From: Darwinimomas sp963643215
GTDB taxonomy: Bacteria > Bacillota > Clostridia > Lachnospirales > Lachnospiraceae
Length of the DNA: 28,682 bases
Reading direction: 5' to 3'
Assembly: GCA_963643215.1 (NCBI GenBank)
Contig: CAVIJY010000019.1
Span: 1 to 28,682, forward strand
The translations under genes and the position numbers were made by a program. The notes under the pieces are model-generated. The model saw only the letters and a list, made by a program, of their open reading frames with translations. It ran no database searches and had not been told where the DNA came from. Numbering within the stretch: position 1 is the first letter of the stretch; every line of letters begins with the position of its first letter. Below, piece after piece: positions 1 through 6,449 of this stretch.

Positions 1-1
1 T

Positions 2-73
2 GTTATCCATCGCAACTGGAATGATGTCACACACTATGAGCTGACGACAAACGAAGCGCGAAAAGCACAGTAA
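2..73 (+). CDS. C-terminal end of a protein truncated by the window edge
   Basis: Frame 2 is open from the edge for 23 codons and ends in TAA at 71-73. The visible peptide begins VIHRNWNDVTHYEL and ends NEARKAQ, a polar, charged tail with ordinary codon use. It is too short for a family assignment. The downstream minus-strand genes converge on it. A hairpin at 100-126 (CAGTTG/CAACTG plus TTCC/GGAA) lies 27 bp past the stop but has no T-run, so it is only a weak terminator candidate. Confidence 0.45.
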   Translation, partial: VIHRNWNDVTHYELTTNEARKAQ

Positions 74-149
74 AGTTTCCGGCGCGTTGATGGAGAATTC
101 AGTTGTTTCCGTTTTGGAACCAACTGAGGAAGACAGGAAAATTATCCTG

Positions 150-272
150 CTAAGTAGAAAAAGCCGGAGCGGCAACCACCCCGGCTTTCGTAAAAATTTT
201 ATCTGCGCTTGCGTCCATGATCTGATCCGTAACAAAATGCCGACACAGCCATTCAACGCCGCACACTATCAT
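150..272 (-). pseudogene. Internally deleted relic of the small membrane protein gene at 4462-4986
   Basis: Two blocks match the intact copy on the same strand. Bases 156-215 match 4368-4428 (the 3' end region and terminator), with two substitutions and one indel. Bases 214-251 match 4880-4917 (codons just after the N-terminal membrane helix), with four substitutions in 38. The roughly 450 bp between these blocks in the intact copy is missing here, and the junction carries the 4-bp microhomology CGTC. The residual frame starts at ATG 272, inside the LysR stop region, and encodes 40 residues. These include RHFVTDQIMD, compared with RHFVADQIMD in the intact protein. It then runs through the terminator hairpin to TAG at 150. 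It is a scar and unlikely to be functional. Confidence 0.8.
160..188 (-). terminator. Intrinsic terminator, end of the LysR transcript
   Basis: The arms AAAGCCGG and CCGGCTTT pair, with an inner GCGG/CCAC stem carrying one C-A mismatch. On the minus strand the hairpin is followed by TTTCTAC. It is nearly identical to the hairpin at 4372-4400 and was evidently duplicated along with the relic gene. It now sits just beyond the lysR-type gene and probably ends its transcript. Confidence 0.65.
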
Positions 273-1213
273 AAAAATCCCATCTTCTTGAGCTGCTCAT
301 CACTCGTTCCCATGTATTCAACAGCAATCTTCAGGAAATTACGCGCCGGAATACTCAGATAGCGGTTGCTTTTATATACTGCTGAAACCCGGCTGGTGAA
401 TGGCGGATCAGAATCGAACCTGCGTACGCGCAGTCCATCCATATCCATAATAGCATCTGCAACAGACAATATGACCCCCAATCCCGATTTCAGCATAGTC
501 CTGTGTATCTCTGCATTATTGGTCTCCATCACAATCTCCAGGCTTAGATTTTGCTTTGCAAATGCAGACTCCAGAAGATCCCTGGATGCATTGCCCTGCC
601 TTGGTATCACGAACCGTTCTTCAGACAAAGCCGGAAGATCCTCGCAGGTTATGACATTCCTGTCTCCCATCCTGCGGGAAAATGTACAGTCCTCGTGAGC
701 ATAAACATAAAACTTATGCTGCATCAGGCATGTCTCACTCAAAAAGCTCATCGTCTCCCCGCCTTCCACAAGAAAGGCAATGTCCAGCTCTCCGGTCTGC
801 AACATCTCCTTCAGGTACTCTATATCCTTCTCGACCGGATGAACAGTGATGTCCGGATATCGCTCATGAAAATTGTAGAAGCAGTAGCAGAACATCGAGG
901 TTCCGTATCCGGCCATTATCCCGACCCGAAGACTCTTGTTCTCCGAATTCACAAGATCTGCTATCCTGCTGTATGTCTCGTTTTCCAGCGCTGTCGCTTT
1001 TTCAGCGTAATCTACATATATTTTCCCTGCATCTGTGAGAGTCCAGTTATTTCTGGTTCGATTAAATATGTTGGTTCCTATCTCACGTTCCATGTTCAGA
1101 AGCTGCTGGTTGAGTGCCGATTGTGACATAAACAGTCGCTCTGCAGCGTGCGATATATTGTTTGTTTTAGCGATAGTAAGTATCATCTGGGCTCTTGATA
1201 ACTTTGCTGGCAT
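269..1213 (-). CDS. LysR-family transcriptional regulator
   Basis: A cytoplasmic DNA-binding regulator of 314 residues, a normal LTTR length. The N-terminal winged helix-turn-helix (about residues 5-62) is recognisable from NNISHAAERLFMSQSALNQQ and the following LEREIG-like MEREIGTNIFNR. It is followed by a helical linker and a periplasmic-binding-protein-like effector domain (about residues 92-300). The ATG at 1213 has a strong ribosome site (AGGGGGA, 4 nt upstream). The gene lies downstream of, and in the same orientation as, a carboxylate permease and an esterase, so it probably controls that module in response to a carboxylate. It also has its own promoter at 1310-1338. LTTRs are usually divergent from their targets, so this co-oriented terminal position is slightly unusual. 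The effector is unknown. Confidence 0.93.
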   Translation of the reverse strand: MPAKLSRAQMILTIAKTNNISHAAERLFMSQSALNQQLLNMEREIGTNIFNRTRNNWTLTDAGKIYVDYAEKATALENETYSRIADLVNSENKSLRVGIMAGYGTSMFCYCFYNFHERYPDITVHPVEKDIEYLKEMLQTGELDIAFLVEGGETMSFLSETCLMQHKFYVYAHEDCTFSRRMGDRNVITCEDLPALSEERFVIPRQGNASRDLLESAFAKQNLSLEIVMETNNAEIHRTMLKSGLGVILSVADAIMDMDGLRVRRFDSDPPFTSRVSAVYKSNRYLSIPARNFLKIAVEYMGTSDEQLKKMGFL

Positions 1214-1309
1214 AAATCCCCCTGTCTTAGTTGATCGGACGGACTCACTTCCCGATCTGCAGCCTATGCCATCTTGCCTGACATCTCTGCAAACTTTGAT
1301 TACGACATG

Positions 1310-1338
1310 ACTATATCATCATTGTCATATGCCCACAA
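1310..1338 (-). promoter_or_regulatory. Probable promoter of the LysR gene
   Basis: On the minus strand TTGTGG (1338-1333), a 17-bp spacer and TATAGT (1315-1310) are seen. TGA precedes the -10, giving an extended -10 (TGnTATAGT). It lies in the 155-bp gap between the permease stop and the regulator start, so the regulator can be made independently of the operon. Confidence 0.55.
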
Positions 1339-1368
1339 GAAATGATGCGCTTGCTGCAGCTAAACCGC

Positions 1369-2640
1369 TTAATACAGCGGAAACCAGAAGTTGGCGCTTA
1401 TAACCAGTGCGATTATCATGAGAAGCACCGCCGGAATCGTAAACTTTGCCATCTTGAACGGACTGTAGCCTGCAGTTGAGAAGATCAAAGCTGACTGATT
1501 GCTTCCTGTCGGGAAGGCAAATGCAAAGTTGGAGCCGATAGACACGATCAGACACAGACCTCTCGGATCCCATCCTCCTGCCAGTGCAACCGAAGCTGCA
1601 ACAGGCATAAGAACATTCCATGTTGCTGAGTTTGACAGAAATGTTGTCATCAGGACCGCTGTGACTGAGAATATACTCATGATGAACAGCTTATTGTCTG
1701 TTCCTCCCAGAATATTCAATATGGTGTTTCCTATCAGTTCTCCTGCACCTGATTCAGTAAGTGCCTTGGCAACTACAACGACTCCTGCCATCATCCATAC
1801 AGCATCAGAGGTCATATCCGCCACAAGATCCCGCGTACTGACCGTTTTAGTAAATGCAAGAGTCACCACTGCAACCACCGGCGCAATATATGCGTACTCC
1901 GAGAAGAATATGATCACCAGAAAGACGCCTGCAAAAAGCGCATAAACCAACATCTCCTGTGCCCTTGTGAACGGAGAGACGAACGCCTTGACCTCCTTCA
2001 GATTGCCTGTATTCACATCTCCGTTAGGGATAAATCTCCATATCATCAGCGCATAAACCAAGATCACCACTCCGGGGAGCAGACCGACCTTAAAATAATC
2101 AAAGACCTTAAACAGCTGATCCTCATTCTGTACAACTCCCCCTATCAGGACATTATCCGACATATAGTTCGTCGCACCCATTCCGATGGGCGTCAGGCAA
2201 GTCCATCCTGCGGTGACCATCAGCATCGGCATCATTATCTTGGAAGGCGTCACCTCGCCATCAGTGCCAAGCGCCATGATAAATCCGATCATCATGGTCA
2301 AAGTTACTGTTACTGACATGAACTGAATCATGACAATAACGATCAGGAACATGGCTGCAACCAACAGGATACCTTTCTTGCCATTAAGAAGTATCATCTG
2401 CTGCTTCAGCTTCTCAGTCAGGCTCGTCTTTCCGAACGCTCCGCCCAGAGCAAACATGGATGCTATCATTACGATCATCTTGTTGCTCAGGCCGGAAAAT
2501 GCAGTCGGGATGTCATATACACCCGTCAGCGCCAGCAAAGCGCAGCATGACATCGTGATAAGTCCGTAAGGAAATTTTCCGCTTATGAACAAAATCAGCA
2601 TAAGCAGTGCTATAAGTAAAACTATCGTCATCTGAGACAT
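1369..2640 (-). CDS. SLC13/DASS-type anion permease (probable carboxylate transporter)
   Basis: An integral membrane protein of 423 residues with about 11 hydrophobic segments throughout. The segment FSGLSNKMIVMIASMFALGG and the related C-terminal half (DAVWMMAGVVVVAKALTESG, then SNSATWNVLMPVAA) show the inverted-repeat layout of the ion transporter superfamily that includes SLC13 (DASS), ArsB and NhaD. The SNSATWN motif corresponds to the Na+/substrate-binding SNT-like motif of DASS carriers. It most likely imports a di- or tricarboxylate or a related organic acid with Na+. It follows the esterase by 109 bp, so the released acid is a reasonable substrate. The ATG at 2640 has a strong Shine-Dalgarno run that is separated from it by a hairpin (see 2641-2679). 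An ArsB/NhaD-like role is less likely but not excluded. Confidence 0.88.
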   Translation of the reverse strand: MSQMTIVLLIALLMLILFISGKFPYGLITMSCCALLALTGVYDIPTAFSGLSNKMIVMIASMFALGGAFGKTSLTEKLKQQMILLNGKKGILLVAAMFLIVIVMIQFMSVTVTLTMMIGFIMALGTDGEVTPSKIMMPMLMVTAGWTCLTPIGMGATNYMSDNVLIGGVVQNEDQLFKVFDYFKVGLLPGVVILVYALMIWRFIPNGDVNTGNLKEVKAFVSPFTRAQEMLVYALFAGVFLVIIFFSEYAYIAPVVAVVTLAFTKTVSTRDLVADMTSDAVWMMAGVVVVAKALTESGAGELIGNTILNILGGTDNKLFIMSIFSVTAVLMTTFLSNSATWNVLMPVAASVALAGGWDPRGLCLIVSIGSNFAFAFPTGSNQSALIFSTAGYSPFKMAKFTIPAVLLMIIALVISANFWFPLY

Positions 2641-2679
2641 ATCTATCTTAAGAGCCGTCTTGCGGCTCCCCTCCCTCCT
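2641..2679 (-). promoter_or_regulatory. Shine-Dalgarno run separated from the permease start by a hairpin
   Basis: On the minus strand AGGAGGGAGGGG (about 2680-2669) is followed at once by the hairpin GAGCCG-CAAGA-CGGCTC (2668-2652), then 11 nt, then the ATG at 2640. The linear spacing is about 28 nt, too long for initiation. If the stem folds, the spacing becomes about 11 nt. No in-frame ATG, GTG or TTG lies between the run and 2640, so this start is the only one this site can serve. Confidence 0.6.
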
Positions 2680-2749
2680 CGTTTTGATATCAATAAATCC
2701 TGTTTTTTTGTAGTATTCACTCAGCAGATTACATCGGATCGGAAAACAC

Positions 2750-4183
2750 CTAGTACCATGCCTCTCCGTTGGAATATTTCCTCTCCAACGCCACCCAGGA
2801 AGCCGGCGTAGTATCTTTTTCTACGCCGAGTATGCAGCGTATCATAAGAGCCATATCCATCGTCATCACACCTCTTTCGCGACTTATGTAGGTTGCGCCG
2901 GCTCGATCATAGGTATATGTGCCCAGCAGCAGCTCTGCCACCTCTCCAAAAGCGACATACAGCTTTCCGTCTATATCGAGGCTTATCGGCAGCATGTGTA
3001 CCGATGTTCCGTCAACTATGGCTCCTCGAATGCCCGCCGCAACCTGGACACATTTACCATTAAGACTTATGCGCGCGCTCATGCCGTCATCTTCAAGATC
3101 GATCGACGCGCCATATGCCTGTGTGAACAGGTGCACTGTTGTATACATATATCCCTTCGGAAAAAGGCTGCTGCTTTTAAAATGTGCAGCTCCCTCCATG
3201 CGGATAAGCTTCCCTCCAACATAAGCTGTAATGCTACCATCCGCCAAGGCTACATTATCCCTGCAGAACCCAAGCTTGCATATCGGATTCTCCTTTATGA
3301 TCTTTCCGTCAACTCTGGAGTAGGCCGACAGGAAGTATTTCCACAGCAGATCTGCAAAATCAGGATGAGGATTGTGCTCATATTCCTGAGTAGCAACATA
3401 TCCGACATCAAGGCCGTCCTCCTGTTGCCAGTACATCACATTCCAGTTTCCCCGAATTGCCAGCTGCGGCACCATGTCACCTCTGATGCCGTTGCGCTGC
3501 TTCCAGACTTCCAGGTTGGCAAGCTGACTTGCAAAGAATTTAAGTCTGCAGGCATCATCGCCGCTGAACCATTCAGGGACTTCAACTCCGGGCATCAGAA
3601 GGTCGTAGGATCCATGACTTCTGACTATCGGTAGCGCAGCGGATGGGATGACCTTCGGCATGCCTGCCTCATCGAAATAATTGGAGGCAGGTGAAGGTCC
3701 GGATGACGGTGCTGCAGCTGCGAATATCTCGCTATGTTCCATCAGATACCACATTGCTGTAATGTCACCGAATGATTGACCATGTATATAGAAGCGCGTT
3801 TTATCAACACTGTACTTCTCGCTTATGATTTCGAACAATGTGTTCAGATAAACCATATCATCCGGAAAGCCTTCTTCCCTCGTATGGGCGCCGTACACAT
3901 TCCACATGATTTCTTCAGATATGCTCTGCGGATATATAACTATAAAGCCATAATGTTCAGCCATCATCGGCCATGTGAATTTATAGGCACTGTTGATGTC
4001 CCCTCCGTGAAGACTGAACAGTACGGCCCATTTCTTATCTGTACTGTAATATGAAGGAACATATTCCTTCCACTCCCTCTCAAAACCGTCGATCTCCGCA
4101 TGGTAATCTTTGATTCCCGGATCCCGCGCTATGTATATACGCTTGGTATCCATTTCCTGCTGCGGCAATGGTGTGAATCTCAT
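2750..4183 (-). CDS. PHB-depolymerase/feruloyl-esterase-like hydrolase with C-terminal Cu-amine-oxidase-N-like domain
   Basis: A 477-residue protein. Residues about 40-300 form an alpha/beta-hydrolase of the LpqC/PHB-depolymerase type. HGG at 59-61 is the oxyanion-hole loop, and the nucleophile elbow is GQSFGD with Ser137. A Met-rich helix and AAAAPSSGPSP follow, as in this family. The C-terminal about 160 residues contain ISLNGKCVQVAAGIRGAIV, then IDGKLYVAFGEVAELLLG and TYTYDRAGATYI. This is the pattern of the copper-amine-oxidase N-terminal-like beta domain often fused to clostridial extracellular enzymes. No signal peptide is visible at the ATG, which has an excellent AAGGAG site, so secretion is unclear. 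The upstream gap holds its promoter. With the permease and LysR downstream, the inferred role is cleaving an ester whose acid is then taken up or catabolised. The substrate is unknown. Confidence 0.82.
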   Translation of the reverse strand: MRFTPLPQQEMDTKRIYIARDPGIKDYHAEIDGFEREWKEYVPSYYSTDKKWAVLFSLHGGDINSAYKFTWPMMAEHYGFIVIYPQSISEEIMWNVYGAHTREEGFPDDMVYLNTLFEIISEKYSVDKTRFYIHGQSFGDITAMWYLMEHSEIFAAAAPSSGPSPASNYFDEAGMPKVIPSAALPIVRSHGSYDLLMPGVEVPEWFSGDDACRLKFFASQLANLEVWKQRNGIRGDMVPQLAIRGNWNVMYWQQEDGLDVGYVATQEYEHNPHPDFADLLWKYFLSAYSRVDGKIIKENPICKLGFCRDNVALADGSITAYVGGKLIRMEGAAHFKSSSLFPKGYMYTTVHLFTQAYGASIDLEDDGMSARISLNGKCVQVAAGIRGAIVDGTSVHMLPISLDIDGKLYVAFGEVAELLLGTYTYDRAGATYISRERGVMTMDMALMIRCILGVEKDTTPASWVALERKYSNGEAWY

Positions 4184-4240
4184 GCTTTCTCCTTTTCCGA
4201 TCCATCAGACGCGTCCCACGGCGTGCTGCACAGATCAATC

Positions 4241-4268
4241 TATATACATGGTGTTAAACAAAGGTCGA
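4241..4268 (-). promoter_or_regulatory. Candidate promoter of the esterase-permease operon
   Basis: On the minus strand TCGACC (4268-4263), a 16-bp spacer and TATATA (4246-4241) are seen, with TG directly before the -10. The transcript would start about 50 nt before the esterase ATG. The surrounding 4184-4370 gap is AT-rich and is where LysR operators would be expected. No clear T-N11-A dyad was singled out. Confidence 0.4.
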
Positions 4269-4371
4269 TTGACTTTTGTATGTAAAATCATATACTGGTT
4301 GGACATAACGATACACTTCACAGATTCGATAATCCTCTCGAAAAATCCGGAAGTGCTTGCCCGCCACAGAA

Positions 4372-4400
4372 AAAGCCGGAGTGGCAACCACCCCGGCTTT
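4372..4400 (-). terminator. Intrinsic terminator of the small membrane protein gene
   Basis: GCCGG-A-GTGG CAA CCAC-C-CCGGC forms a strong stem flanked by AAA/TTT. On the minus strand it is followed by TTTTTC. It lies about 60 bp past the stop of the gene at 4462-4986. It is duplicated at 160-188 with a stem-weakening C in place of T. Confidence 0.85.
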
Positions 4401-4461
4401 AGTAAAAATATTTATCTGCGCTTGCGTCTGTCACGCTTTTCAGTTTCAGATTTTCCCGCCT

Positions 4462-4986
4462 TCAGATCTGCGGCGACTCCTCTGTTTTCTGTAATTTCAC
4501 AGTTTCCTCTGTGCCGCCCGACAGATCCATCTCTATCCGAAGCGTCCCGCTTCCGCCGTCCCCGGCCTCATGGCAGAGATATGTGATCTCTCCGAGAGAT
4601 TTCAAATCCGAAGTCCGGAGCGTGTAGTCGTCCAGATAAAACTCCGTCTGAAGAACCTCACCCGGCTGGAGATAAGTAAAGTGAAGCTCGCCCTTCAGCA
4701 CGGCTTCGCCGTCCGTCATGAGCGTGATACCGCTCTCCTCGCTGATAACAGCCTGCCAGCGGCCTTCCGTGCTTTTCCATGTCCCCTCCAGCACAGGCCA
4801 GAGGATGGAATTGTCCACATATGTGTAATCGCCGTCCAGAATCTGAACCGCATCCGGGTTCTCCATTCCGCCGCCTCCGTCCATAATCTGATCCGCGACA
4901 AAATGCCGATACAGCCAAAAGCCCGCCAGTGCGAGAAGGGCAAGCGCCAATGCAGTAACTATCACGATTTTCAGTCCTTTCTTCAT
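4462..4986 (-). CDS. Small membrane-anchored extracytoplasmic protein, unknown function
   Basis: A protein of 174 residues. A basic N-terminus (MKKGLK) is followed by one hydrophobic helix (about residues 7-25), then a short Gly-rich linker and a polar, probably beta-rich domain. This domain contains repeated Asp/Glu-Thr-Gly motifs such as LEGTWKSTEGRWQAVI and YLQPGEVLQTEFYLDDYTLR. No lipobox cysteine follows the helix, so it reads as a signal anchor. The ATG has CGGAGG 6 nt upstream. I do not recognise the family; the GTWKSTEGRWQ stretch faintly resembles lipocalin-like or DUF-type lipoprotein folds. After the TGA a shifted frame continues into a highly basic tail ending KRDRRKRR and TAA near the terminator, which could reflect an old frameshift. 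A deleted relic of this gene lies at 150-272. Confidence 0.7.
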   Translation of the reverse strand: MKKGLKIVIVTALALALLALAGFWLYRHFVADQIMDGGGGMENPDAVQILDGDYTYVDNSILWPVLEGTWKSTEGRWQAVISEESGITLMTDGEAVLKGELHFTYLQPGEVLQTEFYLDDYTLRTSDLKSLGEITYLCHEAGDGGSGTLRIEMDLSGGTEETVKLQKTEESPQI

Positions 4987-5031
4987 GCAAAACCTCCGTC
5001 AGGGAAATTCCGGTTATCTCTCTGTCACACC

Positions 5032-5077
5032 GGCGCAGATCCGTCGCGCGTACTTGTCGTGACATTTTCCAGAGCGG
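5032..5077 (+). pseudogene. 46-bp fragment of a UvrD-type helicase gene (motif Ia)
   Basis: Bases 5032-5077 match 10941-10986 of the helicase gene with two mismatches in 46. The reading frame is kept and encodes ADPSRVLVVTFSRA, helicase motif Ia. Matching stops abruptly on both sides. In frame the fragment is followed by an unrelated tail ending at 5145. It lies upstream of and opposite to the small membrane protein gene. It is too short to function and looks like a recombination or insertion scar. Confidence 0.75.
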
Positions 5078-5132
5078 TGACAGACCTGCCTGTAAGCATA
5101 TTCCGCAAAGAGCTCAGCGTCCCTTTATCAAC

Positions 5133-5182
5133 AAAAGTCCTATGACTTTTGCTGATATTTTAACATTTGTCATAGGACTTTT
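5133..5182. terminator. Perfect 14-bp inverted repeat, probable terminator
   Basis: AAAAGTCCTATGAC (5133-5146) and GTCATAGGACTTTT (5169-5182) are perfect inverted copies around 22 nt. Each arm ends in a T-run on one strand, so it could terminate transcription in either direction. On the minus strand it lies about 95 bp past the diguanylate cyclase stop. The long loop is unusual for a simple terminator, and a protein-binding dyad or an end of a lost element is also possible. Confidence 0.5.
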
Positions 5183-5277
5183 GCGATATTTTCGCTTTTT
5201 TACACAAAACCGTCTCTTTGAAGCGTCCCGATCCCATCCCGCGGGACATGCCGGAGATACGGACGCATGCATGAAAC

Positions 5278-6414
5278 TCATCGGCTTTTCTTCACTTTGT
5301 AGAGCTCCGCATCGGCTTTCTTGATAAGCTGCTCCCAGGTACCGGTATCTTTCGTGTACTTTGCTGCTCCGATTGAGACGCTCAAATCATACGCAAGCTC
5401 ATATTCTGACAATGTCTGATTGATTTTTGAAATCAACTTTGTACAGTCCTCATTCTTTTTTGTCATGCGCAGAACCATAAACTCATCGCCGCCGTATCTG
5501 CATATGAAATCTTCCTGATCAGAACTCACCTTCCTCAGTGTCTCCGCAATTCGCACCAAGGCATAATCTCCTTCCAGATGACCGTAGGTATCGTTGATTT
5601 GCTTGAACTTGTTCACATCTATCATGAGCAGCCAGAAATCGTGCCGGTCATCTGCAGCTTCTATTCCGCTCATAATCTTCTGATCCAGCAGCATGCGGTT
5701 ATTGAGCCCTGTCAGCGGATCATTTAAGACCTGCTGTCCCTGCAGTGTGATATATACATTCAGCAGAGAGATGATTGTTCCTATAAAAACGATTGACATG
5801 TTTGGGTTAAAGAGCTGCACCACACATGCAATTACCGGAAATATTGCGAACGAGGCAATTCCAAGGCTTCTCTCCCTTGCCTGCATGTTAGTTGTTTTTC
5901 TTGCCATAAGCAGCGCTATGATGACTGATGTCAGGATATAGCTGTAGGCAAGAATAAGCTGCAGCACATATCCCGGCTGCCTTACATATTGCCCCTCATC
6001 AGTTATATAGAAGAGGAGATGTGTCCTGCCTGTTGTGACGGTAAGCACTGCCAGTATCATAACCGGGATGAGCGATATCACAGTGCCCTTTGGCGTAGAG
6101 ATGTAATGCCTGTCCAGGAAATTTTCCGAAAACCTCAGCCATGACCAGCCTACAAGCGCAGAGCAGCACACATTTATACTGTTCATCACATATCCGAAAA
6201 GAACCCCGTTAAACGGTAGGCTTAAATAACTGATATAGCCATTGTTAAAAATCCATATGACATCACTGGCTGCGAAGATAATATTTACAATCAACACTTC
6301 CAGAAAACGCACCTGATTGGTTTTTCTGAAATTGGAATGCACGGTTTGGTGGGCCAGGCTGACCAGCACCAGGATGCATATTATATCGATTTCGAAATAG
6401 TACTTTGCTAACAT
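5278..6414 (-). CDS. Membrane-bound diguanylate cyclase (GGDEF)
   Basis: A protein of 378 residues. The N-terminal about 210 residues hold six to seven hydrophobic helices (for example IDIICILVLVSLAH and SLIPVMILAVLTVT), a membrane sensor of no named type. The GGDEF domain (about residues 215-378) has DPLTGLNNR at its start, DVNKFKQINDTYGH for metal binding, an intact RYGGDEF active site, and ends SIGAAKYTKD. It should make cyclic di-GMP from two GTP at the membrane. The inhibitory RxxD I-site is absent: the corresponding residues are DQED, so classical product inhibition is not expected. There is no Shine-Dalgarno, and a TATAAT sits 9 nt before the ATG, suggesting a leaderless mRNA. There is no EAL domain and no c-di-GMP effector in the window. 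Confidence 0.93.
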   Translation of the reverse strand: MLAKYYFEIDIICILVLVSLAHQTVHSNFRKTNQVRFLEVLIVNIIFAASDVIWIFNNGYISYLSLPFNGVLFGYVMNSINVCCSALVGWSWLRFSENFLDRHYISTPKGTVISLIPVMILAVLTVTTGRTHLLFYITDEGQYVRQPGYVLQLILAYSYILTSVIIALLMARKTTNMQARERSLGIASFAIFPVIACVVQLFNPNMSIVFIGTIISLLNVYITLQGQQVLNDPLTGLNNRMLLDQKIMSGIEAADDRHDFWLLMIDVNKFKQINDTYGHLEGDYALVRIAETLRKVSSDQEDFICRYGGDEFMVLRMTKKNEDCTKLISKINQTLSEYELAYDLSVSIGAAKYTKDTGTWEQLIKKADAELYKVKKSR

Positions 6415-6423
6415 AATAACAAT

Positions 6424-6432
6424 ATTATATCA
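6424..6432 (-). promoter_or_regulatory. Extended -10 promoter giving a probably leaderless mRNA
   Basis: On the minus strand TGATATAAT (extended -10, TGnTATAAT) ends 9 nt before the diguanylate cyclase ATG. A start of transcription 6-8 nt after the -10 would fall at or a few bases before the ATG. No convincing -35 is seen 17 bp upstream, in keeping with an extended -10 site. Confidence 0.6.
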
Positions 6433-6449
6433 CAAAGCTGCGGCATGGA

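Noticed and set aside
551..1126. Plus-strand open frame opposite the LysR gene
   Set aside because: Shadow of a clear LysR regulator; no promoter, ribosome site or protein motif.
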